From the NCBI GenBank assembly GCA_029210465.1, contig JARGDL010000008.1, positions 1 through 64,000 on the forward strand: DNA of 64,000 nucleotides, given 5' to 3'. The notes under the pieces were generated by a model. That model saw nothing but the letters and a program-made list of their open reading frames with translations, was not told the origin of the DNA and did no database searches. Position numbers and translations under genes: made by a program. Source of the stretch: Stygiobacter electus (GTDB taxonomy: Bacteria > Bacteroidota > Ignavibacteria > Ignavibacteriales > Melioribacteraceae). Positions within the stretch are counted from its first letter, which is position 1, and every line of letters begins with the position of its first letter. Of the stretch, positions 54,601 through 63,041 are shown piece by piece.

Positions 54601-54782
54601 TCAATTTTTATTCTCTCTGCCGACTTATTTTTTGCATAATTAAAAAGGTCTTTTTTAAGAGCTCGTGCTTTTCTATTTGTAGGAACGACAAATAGAATTT
54701 TTTCGATGTATCCATTTTCTAAATATTGTTGGATTAAATCATCTATGTTTATTTCTTTTATATTTTCTTTTGAAAGTATCAT
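51675..54782 (-). CDS. AddB/RexB-like exonuclease with PD-(D/E)XK domain
   Basis: The 1035-residue product has an N-terminal helicase-like region with a degenerate P-loop (FVVPTNRKARALKK), the UvrD-like middle part (ISGLIEGILPTKYSQQIF, KERFLFYKALTS) and a C-terminal PD-(D/E)XK nuclease. That nuclease has GKIDRIEINEEAKSFNVVDYK and an Fe-S-like cysteine set (C in LEQYALCPFKYF, then ACKNCNYFLIC). This is the AddB pattern of double-strand-break processing. No addA partner is in the window. It is coupled by ATGA to the CYTH gene upstream on the same strand. Confidence 0.85.
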   Translation of the reverse strand: MILSKENIKEINIDDLIQQYLENGYIEKILFVVPTNRKARALKKDLFNYAKNKSAERIKIETLETLSEKLLIVSKIFHSISEAASIIFLKQALSKVKLEYYSNYREEIPEGTLEKIRNLILELKRNCVTPEELRNDDEIIELAEKRKASDISKIYKEYKFICKNLNAFDLGDVYEELLNLSDKIFNDNFHELYFDVDFILIDGFNDFTNPEVQIINKLSNNKSIYVSFDYDYKNDKIFSHIRKTFDKLKDFGFKEIIDKRIYPLDRFTTTVREKLFVFQNAKQLNFTDKIFEMYGNKKEDEIELIASEIKRLIIEDNVKPSNICVVFNQVQEYSEIVKDTFEKYGLPFNLTDRQSLDTSQPIISIINFLEVVETDFYYKSLFRALNSSFIYLPNIDIDNLQFIASEFKIISGKNNWNEILSINNRDDFDESNLSLEQIQKAQKDFEKVSDLLSPFEVDNSIDEFYDKLINLIFELKIPFNILSNGNEQEANSRALTIFLDTVQEVFSLIKNEESEPQKHSTAYFLKLIRTICNWARFNVKEKSNYGVLVTSIEEIRGLKFDYIFISGLIEGILPTKYSQQIFRSSSFKKKAIEHYSKERFLFYKALTSFNKKLYLSYHLITNKSELIRSNFLDDFDQLFFSSKIIKSNFSNFIFTEEQAQINYNYINDEKINFDKEKINKSININNTRKYSPFDKSVYNGYLLSDDSLSTEDLKKYFINFKEKQFSITQLEQYALCPFKYFIETILSIKKIEEPSEDIEPIELGRILHKILFEFYTTIRINGITIQNCDDDTFEKSKEIMIQIATQNVEKSIFKSPTNFYEKEKILGIDGNFEQSILFQFLKIERESKDFIPQFFEVAFGKIKKDGSDESLFSEQPINIDGIKLRGKIDRIEINEEAKSFNVVDYKLSGKKPTQNDIAEGISLQLPFYLYATKELLSRTFNENFSPNEMIIYSLKFKTDKFGKMKVALPKGKNINDVIRDSINYIKNYIESISNAEFHLSKLKNKEKVACKNCNYFLICRVDELIKEYNEEESNE

Positions 54783-55276
54783 TTTTCTTGCAATAAATTT
54801 TTATATGATTTTCGTATCTCAATACAATCAGTTAAATGAAGTAATTCTTTTATTTCGTTAAATCTTTTTGTTGCATCATTACGATCTTTTATCAAAAGAG
54901 TTTCCAACTCTAAAAATTTGCCGAGACCTTTTACATCATCAAGATGAACACGAGTGTTATTATACAAGTATACCTTTCTTACTTTTTTAACAACTATATC
55001 TACTTCAAGTAAATCATTTAAATATTTTTCTGGATTTTTGCCTTTTAATTCTAGAAGCTCATAATTGCTCCATCGTTTTTTGTCTTCATTTCTCAAATAT
55101 TTTATAAGAGAGTAGCTATTATTTTCTATTCTTAGTTTTAATAGACCATTTTTAAATTTATAATAAATATCTTTTTGTTTAATTATTCCTTTATATTCAT
55201 CACAAATTTTGTTCAGAATATTTTCATAAAAATCAAATGATTTAATTTTTGTTTTGAGTTCTAAATTATAAGCCAT
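54779..55276 (-). CDS. CYTH domain protein (class IV adenylyl cyclase-like)
   Basis: The 165-residue product starts MAYNLELKTKI, the NLELK form of the CYTH signature, and continues with alternate charged strands (YYKFKNGLLKLRIEN, RVHLDDVKGLGKFLELET) that form the acidic/basic tunnel. CYTH enzymes act on organic or inorganic triphosphates; the precise substrate is open. The start at 55276 is preferred over 55321 because the signature should lie at the N-terminus. Its stop overlaps the AddB-like start. Confidence 0.87.
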   Translation of the reverse strand: MAYNLELKTKIKSFDFYENILNKICDEYKGIIKQKDIYYKFKNGLLKLRIENNSYSLIKYLRNEDKKRWSNYELLELKGKNPEKYLNDLLEVDIVVKKVRKVYLYNNTRVHLDDVKGLGKFLELETLLIKDRNDATKRFNEIKELLHLTDCIEIRKSYKNLLQEK

Positions 55277-55379
55277 AAACTTTTTTCTTCGTTTAATTGT
55301 TAAAATGTATAAATCATACAATACAAGTTTACTAAACTTTAATTATCTTTAATTATAAGATTAAAAAAAGGAAATTAAA

Positions 55380-56021
55380 ATGAAAATAAAGTTAATCTTA
55401 TTACTTTTGCTTAGCACTCAAATATATTCACAAAAAATTGGAAAATTAGCTCCGGAAAATGGTCCTGAAATATTTCCTCCAAATAGTTGGGGTGCAGATA
55501 TAATGTTTGGCGAAGGCGGTTTTGGTTTGGGAATTTTTTATAAAAAAGATTTTAACATAAATCTTTCAGGAACTTTAGACTTTTCCATTTCTGAAACTAA
55601 AGACGAACGTGAGATTGATTATTATGATCCATACTGGGGAACAACTTTCACTCCTTACAAAGTAAATCGTGCTTTTTTAATGCCATTAAATGCTGGACTG
55701 CAATACAGAATTTTTACAGAATCATTAACAGGTAATTTAAGACCATATATTTCTGCCGGGGTTGGTCCTACTTTTATTGTAACAACGCCATATGAAGAAG
55801 AATTTTTCACAGCTTTCAAATGGGCTAAAATGCATTATGGAGTTGGTGGTTATATTGGATTGGGTGGTTACTTTGGTGATAGTAAAAAAAATTTAGTCGG
55901 TATTAATGTTAGATATTATTACACAAGTTTATTTGGCAATGGAATTGAAAATTTAATTTATCAATACAGAAAATCATTTGGTCAGTTTTATATTTCATTA
56001 AGTATAGGAACCATGTTTTGA
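55380..56021 (+). CDS. Outer membrane beta-barrel protein
   Basis: The 213-residue product has a signal peptide (about 1-18), then amphipathic strand alternation rich in aromatic residues (GLGIFYKKDFNINLSGTLDFS, PLNAGLQYRIF, RPYISAGVGPTFI, LVGINVRYYYTSLF). It ends in a terminal phenylalanine (SIGTMF), typical for BAM-recognised barrels of eight to ten strands. No catalytic motif is seen. The role is unknown. It overlaps the DUF2461 gene (TTGA). Confidence 0.78.
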   Translation: MKIKLILLLLLSTQIYSQKIGKLAPENGPEIFPPNSWGADIMFGEGGFGLGIFYKKDFNINLSGTLDFSISETKDEREIDYYDPYWGTTFTPYKVNRAFLMPLNAGLQYRIFTESLTGNLRPYISAGVGPTFIVTTPYEEEFFTAFKWAKMHYGVGGYIGLGGYFGDSKKNLVGINVRYYYTSLFGNGIENLIYQYRKSFGQFYISLSIGTMF

Positions 56022-56740
56022 TTCGAGATAAGTTTAATGGATTTAATAAAGATATCTTTTCATTTTTTAGTGAATTAGAAAAAAATAATAACTTAGATTG
56101 GTTTAATAAAAACAGAGAACGCTATCAAAAAAATATTGTTCAACCTACAAAAGATTTTATCACTTCGTTAGCTCCTTTCATAAATAGATTAAATGCTTCA
56201 ATTAGAACTGAACCGAAGTTTAATGAAACCATAATGAGAATTAATAAAGATCTTAGATTTGCAAAAGGGGCACCGTACAGAAATTATTGGCTAATTCATT
56301 TTGGAAGATTTAAAATGGACAGCGAGTTTTTCCTTTACTTTGATTCAACAAATTCTGATATGGGCTTATTTATTAATAAATCAAAAGGTGAAAATTTATT
56401 TTTTAAAGATAACTTTGTTAAGTACAAACAAGAAATAAAAAAAATATTTCAAACCAAATCACTAAATGATAAATACTCACTTTATTCTCTCGATGAAAAA
56501 GAACCAAAAGAAATAAAGAAAAAATTTAACGCAGAAAAAGATTTTAATCTTATTGAAAATTTGAAAATGTTTCTATTGCAGAAATCTATACCAAAAAAAA
56601 TTATTTCTTCAGATAAAATAATTTTAGAAATGATAAAAATGATAACAGAACTTTACCCGATATATTGCTTTTGTATTTCACCAAATCCATTAAAAGAAAT
56701 TGAAAAATTTGAAAATGAATATGGTGAAATTGTTGATTGA
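56018..56740 (+). CDS. DUF2461 family protein
   Basis: The 240-residue product matches DUF2461/TIGR02453: LDWFNKNRERYQKNIVQPTKDFI (about 30-52), RINKDLRFAKGAPYRNYW and the FYLYFDS-like strand. Function is unknown; it is cytoplasmic with no clear active site. The start is TTG overlapping the barrel stop. It is convergent with the redoxin gene with a two-base gap. Confidence 0.88.
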   Translation: MIRDKFNGFNKDIFSFFSELEKNNNLDWFNKNRERYQKNIVQPTKDFITSLAPFINRLNASIRTEPKFNETIMRINKDLRFAKGAPYRNYWLIHFGRFKMDSEFFLYFDSTNSDMGLFINKSKGENLFFKDNFVKYKQEIKKIFQTKSLNDKYSLYSLDEKEPKEIKKKFNAEKDFNLIENLKMFLLQKSIPKKIISSDKIILEMIKMITELYPIYCFCISPNPLKEIEKFENEYGEIVD

Positions 56741-56742
56741 TT

Positions 56743-57282
56743 TTAATGCTTCCACTTTATTGTACAGCCAATTGTAAACGTTTCTGGTACGGAAATTTTT
56801 TTACCAGCTAAATATTCATCAATAGCATTCCTTAAATATTTGGAACGAACATTTTTCTCATCTTGCCAGTTGTCATCAATTTTACCATGAAATATTAATT
56901 TCCTTTCTTCATTAAAAAGAAAAATTTCTGGTGTGTGGGTTGCATCGTAAGCTTTTGCAACTTCTTGAGATTCATCTCTTAAATAAGGAAAATTAAAATT
57001 TCTCTCTTTGCTTCTTCTTTTCATTTCTTCAAATGAATCTTCCGGATATGCGATTTCGTCATTTGAGTTTATCGCTACAATTTGTAAAAATTCTTTATAA
57101 TCATTTTGGATATTCTTTATTCTCTCTTCATAAGCTTGAACATAAGGACAATGATTGCAACTAAAAATTACAATTAGCAATTTTTTATTTTTGAATGACT
57201 CCAAACTGTAATAATTTCCATCAACTGAAAGTAAATTGAAATATGGTGCAGGGCTTCCTATTTTCAAATTATTTGTTGCCAT
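56743..57282 (-). CDS. Redoxin (AhpC/TSA-like thioredoxin family)
   Basis: The 179-residue product has GSPAPYFNLLSVDGNYYSL at the N-terminus, CNHCPYV (about C42 and C45) as resolving/peroxidatic pair, and THTPEIFLFNEERKLIFHG with the cis-proline. This is the cytoplasmic CxxCPYV type of redoxin-domain protein, probably a thiol peroxidase or reductase. No signal peptide. ATG 57285 directly precedes 57282 and is an equal alternative. Confidence 0.9.
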   Translation of the reverse strand: MATNNLKIGSPAPYFNLLSVDGNYYSLESFKNKKLLIVIFSCNHCPYVQAYEERIKNIQNDYKEFLQIVAINSNDEIAYPEDSFEEMKRRSKERNFNFPYLRDESQEVAKAYDATHTPEIFLFNEERKLIFHGKIDDNWQDEKNVRSKYLRNAIDEYLAGKKISVPETFTIGCTIKWKH

Positions 57283-57367
57283 CATATCTCCAACTTTTTG
57301 TTTATTTTAAGGTGCGAATTGAAAAAAAACTTAGTCAAGAAAAATTAAAAATAATTAAGAGTAGAAA

Positions 57368-58570
57368 TTGAAAATATTATTAAAAGAACTATCGGAAAAA
57401 TACGAAAATTATAAAGAAGACAATTTACATTCTGATTTTATTACTCATAACGAGCTTAAAAACAAAATATTGCGATTAAAAGAATCTAAAAATTTTGCTA
57501 TAAATGAAATTGGGAAATCAGTTCAAGGTAGAGAGATATATTCAATTAGATTTGGAAAAGGGAAACGAAAAATATTAGCATGGTCGCAAATGCACGGCGA
57601 TGAACCCACAGCCACAACTGCATTATTTGATATAATAAATTTCTTCCAAAATGAAAATGATTTAACAGAAATAAAAAATGAAATATTAAATGAACTTGAA
57701 ATTCATTTTATTCCAATGCTTAATCCTGATGGAGCTGAAAAGTACAAACGTGAAAATTCGTTTAACATTGATTTGAATCGTGATGCAATTGAATTTCAAT
57801 CGGATGAATCAAAATTGCTTTGGGATTATGCACAAAATTTGAAACCAGAATTTGCTTTTAATCTTCATGATCAAAATAGTTACTATGCGGTTGGCAGAAA
57901 TAAAAAAACAGCAGCATTATCATTTTTAGCTCCACCAATTGACTATGTTAAAAGTATCAACTATACACGTGAAAAAAGTATGCAGTTGATTGCTCTCATA
58001 TTCGATCATCTTGATGAAATTATTCCGGGGCATATTGCAAGATATAAAGATGATTATGAACCGCGTGCTTTCGGTGATAACTTAATGAAAAGCGGAATAA
58101 GTACAATCTTAATTGAATCAGGTTATTATCCTGATGATGAGAAAAAAGATTTTGTTAGAAAGTTAAATTTTGTATCAATAATTTTAAGTTTGTATGCGAT
58201 TACAAAAGAAAAATATAAGAACATTTTATATTCAAAGTATTTTGAAATACTTGAAAACAATGAATTATTTTTTGACTTACTCTTAAAAAATCTTACACTG
58301 AACTACAATTTTAGAAAATTTGAAGTTGATATTGCAATTAACCGGATTAAAAAATTAAATATTGAATTAATGAGTTTTTATTACGAAAGTAAAATTGTTG
58401 CTATTGGTGATCTTTCAATTTTTTATGGGATAGAAGAAAAAGATTTATCTGGCTGTGAAATTAATTTTGATGAAAATCTATCAGTTGATTCGGATGCAAA
58501 TTTTATGATTTATCAAAACTCAATTCCTGTTTATGAGGTTAAAAGTGGATTTTTATTTAAAACCTCTTGA
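57368..58570 (+). CDS. M14 family zinc carboxypeptidase
   Basis: The 400-residue product has zinc ligands in QMHGDEPTA (H and E near 78-81) and FNLHDQN (H near 160), the LNPDGAEKYKRENSFNIDLNRD segment with the substrate-binding Arg, and the catalytic Glu in LIESGYYPDD (near 243). It cleaves C-terminal residues or peptide cross-links. No signal peptide is obvious, so it appears cytoplasmic. The start is TTG; an alternative is not clear. The last 120 residues are an extra domain with no recognised motif. Confidence 0.88.
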   Translation: MKILLKELSEKYENYKEDNLHSDFITHNELKNKILRLKESKNFAINEIGKSVQGREIYSIRFGKGKRKILAWSQMHGDEPTATTALFDIINFFQNENDLTEIKNEILNELEIHFIPMLNPDGAEKYKRENSFNIDLNRDAIEFQSDESKLLWDYAQNLKPEFAFNLHDQNSYYAVGRNKKTAALSFLAPPIDYVKSINYTREKSMQLIALIFDHLDEIIPGHIARYKDDYEPRAFGDNLMKSGISTILIESGYYPDDEKKDFVRKLNFVSIILSLYAITKEKYKNILYSKYFEILENNELFFDLLLKNLTLNYNFRKFEVDIAINRIKKLNIELMSFYYESKIVAIGDLSIFYGIEEKDLSGCEINFDENLSVDSDANFMIYQNSIPVYEVKSGFLFKTS

Positions 58571-58618
58571 CAAAAATTTTTCTAATTTTCAATTAACATT
58601 TTGAATTATTATTATAAA

Positions 58619-59239
58619 ATGGATGTTATAGATAACACTGGAATTAATAAAGCAACAAAACAACTCTATGAGGATTTTCAAAGAGAAGCGATTCCTCATA
58701 TGGCAGCGGTTTATAATTATGCATTAAAAATTACCGGTGATGAAGATGATGCTAACGACCTTGTACAAGAAACATATTTAAAAGCTTTTCGTTTTTTTGA
58801 CAAGTTTGAAAAGGGAACAAATTGCAAGGCATGGTTATTCAGAATATTAAAAAACTCATACATCAACGATTATAGAAAAAATGTAAAGGAACCAAATAAA
58901 GTTGACTATGAAGATGTTCAGAATTTTTACGAAAATATTCAGCCAAATGAAATAAGTTCTAGTCATTACGAACAAGATGCTTTTAGCAATTTACTTGATG
59001 ATGAAATAACCAAAGTAATGTCAACTTTACCCGAAGATTTTAGAACAATAATTATTCTTAGCGATATTGAAGGTTTTACATACGAAGAAATAGCAGACTT
59101 TGTTGATATACCAGTAGGAACGGTTCGTTCTCGTTTGCATAGAGCAAGAAAAATGTTGTATTCCTTACTTTATGATTATGCAAAGGACAAAGGATATATT
59201 AAAAAGAATAGTAAGTCACAAAAAAAAGAAAATAAATGA
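58619..59239 (+). CDS. ECF sigma factor (RpoE/SigW-like)
   Basis: The 206-residue product has sigma region 2 (ALKITGDEDDANDLVQETYLKAFRFFDKF) and region 4 (IILSDIEGFTYEEIADFVDIPVGTVRSRLHRARKML). It directs RNA polymerase to a stress or envelope regulon. The start at ATG 58619 is preferred over TTG 58601. It is followed by a four-base overlap with a small gene, the usual position of an anti-sigma. Confidence 0.9.
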   Translation: MDVIDNTGINKATKQLYEDFQREAIPHMAAVYNYALKITGDEDDANDLVQETYLKAFRFFDKFEKGTNCKAWLFRILKNSYINDYRKNVKEPNKVDYEDVQNFYENIQPNEISSSHYEQDAFSNLLDDEITKVMSTLPEDFRTIIILSDIEGFTYEEIADFVDIPVGTVRSRLHRARKMLYSLLYDYAKDKGYIKKNSKSQKKENK

Positions 59240-59451
59240 AAGACATAACAGAATACATTGATGAAGCTTTAACTGATCAAAAAGTCTGTCCAATGATTAT
59301 GGAAGATATTCAAACTGATCCAATTATTAGTAAAGAATATCATGTCCAAAAAACAGTTAAACAGTTATTGAAAACAAGATTTGTTCAAAACTGTCCCACA
59401 AAAAAGTTATTCAAAATTATATACAATAAAATTTCGAATTCATTTAGCTAA
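59236..59451 (+). CDS. Small protein coupled to ECF sigma factor, possible anti-sigma
   Basis: The 71-residue product overlaps the sigma gene by ATGA. It has two cysteines (CPMIM, near 18, and NCPTKK, near 53) and a helical EDIQTDPIISKEYHVQKTVKQLL segment. No membrane helix, so if it is an anti-sigma it is soluble. The full His-Cys zinc motif of the ZAS class is not seen. The function assignment rests on position only. Confidence 0.55.
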   Translation: MKDITEYIDEALTDQKVCPMIMEDIQTDPIISKEYHVQKTVKQLLKTRFVQNCPTKKLFKIIYNKISNSFS

Positions 59452-59530
59452 TCACTTATTTTGAAATTACGATTACAATTCTTAGTTTTACGCCGCAAAT
59501 TTTAACAACAAAGAAGGCAGGTGAAAAAAG

Positions 59531-59734
59531 TTGGTAGGTATTACTATCGGAGAGAACGAAAATATTGATAAAGCATTAAAACGCTTTAAGAAAAAATATG
59601 AACGTTCTGGAATCCTCAAAGAATACAAGAAGCGTACTTTTTACGTAAAACCATCCATTGAAAAAAGAATGGACGCAATTAAAGCTAAAAGAAGAGCTTC
59701 GCGCGAGCAAGCGATGAAAGATCGCAATGCATAA
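59531..59734 (+). CDS. rpsU: 30S ribosomal protein S21
   Basis: The 67-residue product has VGITIGENENIDKALKRFKKKYERSGILKEYKKRTFYVKPS, the S21 signature, and a basic C-terminal KAKRRASREQAMKDRNA. It binds near the anti-Shine-Dalgarno end of 16S rRNA. The start is TTG after GGCAGGTG. A strong terminator follows directly. Confidence 0.96.
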   Translation: MVGITIGENENIDKALKRFKKKYERSGILKEYKKRTFYVKPSIEKRMDAIKAKRRASREQAMKDRNA

Positions 59735-59743
59735 TTAAAATTT

Positions 59744-59792
59744 GTCACCCTGAAATTATTTACTTTTAGTGAAAATTTAGGGTGACTTTTTT
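59744..59792 (+). terminator. Terminator of rpsU
   Basis: GTCACCCT (59744-59751) pairs with AGGGTGAC (59779-59786), with a few further matches inside, and TTTTTTA follows. Confidence 0.88.
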
Positions 59793-59906
59793 ATCCCACA
59801 AAAAATCTTCCAATTAGTATCAAAATCATTTGAACCAAAAAATAAATTTTTAAGTTTATTACTATAGTTATTTTAAAATTTAACTTCGTTGAAAGGAGAT
59901 AAACAC

Positions 59907-60368
59907 ATGTTTTATTCATCATTAGTTACACTTCATATAATATTTGCGGGAATTTGGTTATCAAATTTTTTAGTAGATTTATTTTTAAGAAAATATCTCA
60001 CAAGTTCAAATAGAATATTAGATATTTATCTCAAAATCATAAATTTGTTAAGCTCATTTAGTGCTGTTGGTATTTTAACAACCGGAATTTTACTTGTATT
60101 AAACAGTGGATATGGATTTTTTAGAATGACAGATAATCATTGGCTTGCAACTAAACAAATTTTAATGGTTGTTCTATTAGTTGTTATTGGCGCATTTGTA
60201 ATTCCAACGGCAAAAAAATTAAGAAGTTCATTATCAAATTCTGATTCAATATTAAATTCTGAAGAATCTAAAATATATCTTAAAAAACTCTTATTTTACA
60301 ATAACATAATAAATACAATTGTAATTCTAAATTTCCTTTTTGCGATTACTCATAGATATTTTGGTTAA
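59907..60368 (+). CDS. Four-helix membrane protein (DUF2269/CopD-like)
   Basis: The 153-residue product has four predicted membrane helices (about 4-24, 43-64, 81-103, 130-150) with a conserved N-terminal histidine (LVTLHIIFAGIW) and a later ITHRYF, the layout of small DUF2269-like proteins. Function is unknown. The start at 59907 is chosen because AAAGGAGA (59892-59899) precedes it; an in-frame TTG at 59889 would include that site. Dxr follows after 3 bp. Confidence 0.75.
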   Translation: MFYSSLVTLHIIFAGIWLSNFLVDLFLRKYLTSSNRILDIYLKIINLLSSFSAVGILTTGILLVLNSGYGFFRMTDNHWLATKQILMVVLLVVIGAFVIPTAKKLRSSLSNSDSILNSEESKIYLKKLLFYNNIINTIVILNFLFAITHRYFG

Positions 60369-60371
60369 TAA

Positions 60372-61517
60372 ATGAAAAAAATACTAATTCTTGGTTCTAC
60401 AGGTTCAATCGGTCAAAGTACGATTGACATTGTTAGAACTTTTCCCAAAGAATTTGAAATTGTAGGTTTGAGTGCTAACCAAAACACAGAGGATTTATTA
60501 AAACAGATTAAAGAATTTAAAATTAAAACTGTTGCCATAAATGATGAAGCAAAAGCAAAAGAATTAAAATCAATATTAAACAGTAAATGTGAAATTCTTA
60601 TAGGCGAAAAAGGAATTATTGAATTAGTCAGAAGAAATAATTATGACATATTAGTAACAGCTTTAGTGGGCTTTGCCGGTTTAATCCCAACCATAGAAGC
60701 AATTAAATTAAAAAAAAGAATAGCACTTGCTAATAAAGAAACTTTAGTTGTTGCTGGAGAAATTATAATTAATCTTGCCAAAGAATACGGCGCTGAAATA
60801 ATCCCAGTTGATTCTGAACATAGTGCAATTTTTCAATGTTTGGTTGGAGAGAATAAGAATTATATAAGCAAAATTATTTTAACAGCTTCGGGCGGACCCT
60901 TTCTAAACAAATCAATAAATGAACTTTATGATGTAACAATTCAAGAAGCATTAAATCATCCAAATTGGAAAATGGGTAATAAAATTACAATTGATTCTGC
61001 AACAATGATGAACAAAGGATTAGAAGTAATTGAAGCATTTTGGTTATTTCAATTACCAAAACATAAAATTGAAGTTGTGATTCATCCCCAATCTGTTATT
61101 CACTCAATGGTTGAATTTGTTGATGGCTCTATAAAAGCTCAATTAAGTTCACCCAACATGAAATTACCAATTTTATATGCTTTGACTTTCCCTGAAAGAT
61201 TTCAGTATTCGCAAGTTTTAACAGACTTCAAAAAAATTTCAAATCTTTCTTTTTTTGAGCCTGATTTTGATAAATTTGTATGCCTTAAAATTGCTTATGA
61301 TGTAATTTCAGAAGGTGGTGTTTCTTCTTGTATATTAAATGCCGCTAATGAAGTTGCAGTTGATAGTTTTCTAAAAGGTAAAATTAAATTCACGCAGATT
61401 CCAGATTATATCAAATTTGCATTAGATAAAATTGATAATAAATTCAATTTTGAGATTAATGATATTATCGAAACGGATAAAAAAACGCGTGAACTATTAA
61501 ATTCAATTATTAATTAA
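60372..61517 (+). CDS. dxr: 1-deoxy-D-xylulose 5-phosphate reductoisomerase
   Basis: The 381-residue product has NADPH-binding LILGSTGSIGQSTIDI at the N-terminus, the metal and substrate site PVDSEHSAIFQCL (about 146-158), ASGGPF, the flexible loop HPNWKMGNKITIDSATMMNKGLE and a C-terminal helical domain. It makes methylerythritol phosphate, the committed step of the non-mevalonate isoprenoid route. The gene pair dxr-rseP is a common neighbourhood in bacteria. Confidence 0.97.
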   Translation: MKKILILGSTGSIGQSTIDIVRTFPKEFEIVGLSANQNTEDLLKQIKEFKIKTVAINDEAKAKELKSILNSKCEILIGEKGIIELVRRNNYDILVTALVGFAGLIPTIEAIKLKKRIALANKETLVVAGEIIINLAKEYGAEIIPVDSEHSAIFQCLVGENKNYISKIILTASGGPFLNKSINELYDVTIQEALNHPNWKMGNKITIDSATMMNKGLEVIEAFWLFQLPKHKIEVVIHPQSVIHSMVEFVDGSIKAQLSSPNMKLPILYALTFPERFQYSQVLTDFKKISNLSFFEPDFDKFVCLKIAYDVISEGGVSSCILNAANEVAVDSFLKGKIKFTQIPDYIKFALDKIDNKFNFEINDIIETDKKTRELLNSIIN

Positions 61518-61526
61518 GTGAGTTCT

Positions 61527-62882
61527 ATGGATTATATAATTTATTTTGTTATTACAATTGCAATTCTGGTTTTTGTACATGAATTTGGTCATTTTGCCGC
61601 AGCCAAGTTAAGTAAAATGAGAGTTGACATTTTTGCTATTGGTTTTGGAAAAAGACTTTTCGGCTGGAATAAAATTACTGGTTTTACTTTTGGGGATTTG
61701 TCAAAAGATTTTGATGGACAGGGAAATACAGATTATAGATTATGCTTGTTGCCATTAGGCGGTTATGTCAAAATTGCTGGAATGATTGATGAAAGTTTCG
61801 ATACAAAATTTGTTGAAGAAGAACCAAAACCGTATGAATTTAGAGCTAAATCTACTCTTGCAAAAGTATTTGTTATAACTGCTGGTGTTATGATGAATTT
61901 AACTCTTGCTGTTTTGATTTTCTGGGGCATTAACTTTTTCCAAGGTAAACAAATCTTTAAAACAACAACTATTGCTAATGTATATGAAAATAGTTTGGCT
62001 GATAAAGTTGGATTCAAATCTTACGATAAAATTATTTCTATTAATGATAAAAAAGTTAACAACTGGGAAGATGTAGTTGATAATTTAATGGTTAGAAATT
62101 CTTATAAAGATGCTGAAGTAGTTTTGGAAAGAAATGGTCAGATAGATACACTCTCTATAAATCGAAATGTTTTAAACAAAAGTATGCAAAATGGTTTTTT
62201 TCTCTTCCCATATCCAACAAAACCAGTTGTTGTTGACGTAATTAAAAATTCACCCGCACAAGAAGCTGGAATAAAAGCTGGTGATTATATTATTGCAATT
62301 AATAACAAAAATATTACTGAAGGCGAAGAAATAAATATTATAGTTAAAGCTAATAAAAGTAATGTAATTCCAATTGTATTGTTAAGGAATAAAGATACTG
62401 TTAAAGTTAAAGTAAAACCAAGTGCCGAAGGATTAATCGGAATTTCTCATTCAACAGCCTTTATTGGTGAGATAGAATATAAAACTTATGGATTTATAGG
62501 ATCGTTTTCGCAGGCGTTTAAAAATGTGGGGCAATATACAATTCTTACTTTTGTAACGTTAAAAAATGTTATCGTTGGTAAATTAGCCTTTAACCAAGCC
62601 TTTGGTGGACCAGTTAAAATAGCACAGTATGCAGTTAAATCTGCTGATACTGGTATAACATCGTTTCTTTATTTCTTAGCTATGTTAAGTTTAAGTTTAG
62701 CCATTATAAATATTTTACCTTTCCCAGTTTTGGATGGTGGTCATTTTGTGATAATTCTTATTGAAGGTTTGTTAAAAAGAGAATTACCTATAAAAGTGAA
62801 AATGGCAATTCAAAATACGGGATTTGTAATTCTACTTTTATTAATGGCGTTTATATTATACTCTGATTTAATAAATTTATAA
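61527..62882 (+). CDS. rseP: Site-2 intramembrane protease RseP-type (M50)
   Basis: The 451-residue product has an N-terminal TM helix with FVHEFGHF (H18, E19, H22), periplasmic tandem PDZ domains (about 160-310, with KNSPAQEAGIKAGDYIIAINNK), and C-terminal TM segments with NILPFPVLDGGH, the LDG metal-ligand motif. It cleaves membrane-spanning anti-sigma factors in regulated proteolysis. ATG 61527 is preferred over GTG 61518. A charged insertion (about 54-68) between TM1 and PLGGYVK is slightly longer than in E. coli. Confidence 0.95.
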   Translation: MDYIIYFVITIAILVFVHEFGHFAAAKLSKMRVDIFAIGFGKRLFGWNKITGFTFGDLSKDFDGQGNTDYRLCLLPLGGYVKIAGMIDESFDTKFVEEEPKPYEFRAKSTLAKVFVITAGVMMNLTLAVLIFWGINFFQGKQIFKTTTIANVYENSLADKVGFKSYDKIISINDKKVNNWEDVVDNLMVRNSYKDAEVVLERNGQIDTLSINRNVLNKSMQNGFFLFPYPTKPVVVDVIKNSPAQEAGIKAGDYIIAINNKNITEGEEINIIVKANKSNVIPIVLLRNKDTVKVKVKPSAEGLIGISHSTAFIGEIEYKTYGFIGSFSQAFKNVGQYTILTFVTLKNVIVGKLAFNQAFGGPVKIAQYAVKSADTGITSFLYFLAMLSLSLAIINILPFPVLDGGHFVIILIEGLLKRELPIKVKMAIQNTGFVILLLLMAFILYSDLINL

Positions 62883-62890
62883 ATAATTGT

Positions 62891-63025
62891 AAAAACTCTT
62901 TTTATTGCTCTTTGAGTTCCTTTGTGTTACGGTAATTAATATTTAAGAAAACCGTACCCGAATAATTTTGATAGAATTATTCATGCACAAAGAAACTCCC
63001 AACTTGAACAATAAAAAGAGTTTTT
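62891..63025. terminator. Large nested inverted repeat between rseP and receptor gene
   Basis: The outer 17-bp arms are perfect (AAAAACTCTTTTTATTG at 62891, complement at 63009-63025). Inner arms GAGTTCCTTTGTG (62914) and CACAAAGAAACTC (62986) pair with one mismatch, and ACGGT...ACCGT lies further in. It ends in T/A runs. It is probably the rseP terminator, though its ~135-bp span is far larger than needed. Confidence 0.75.
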
Positions 63026-63041
63026 TATTTTAAAGGAAAAT

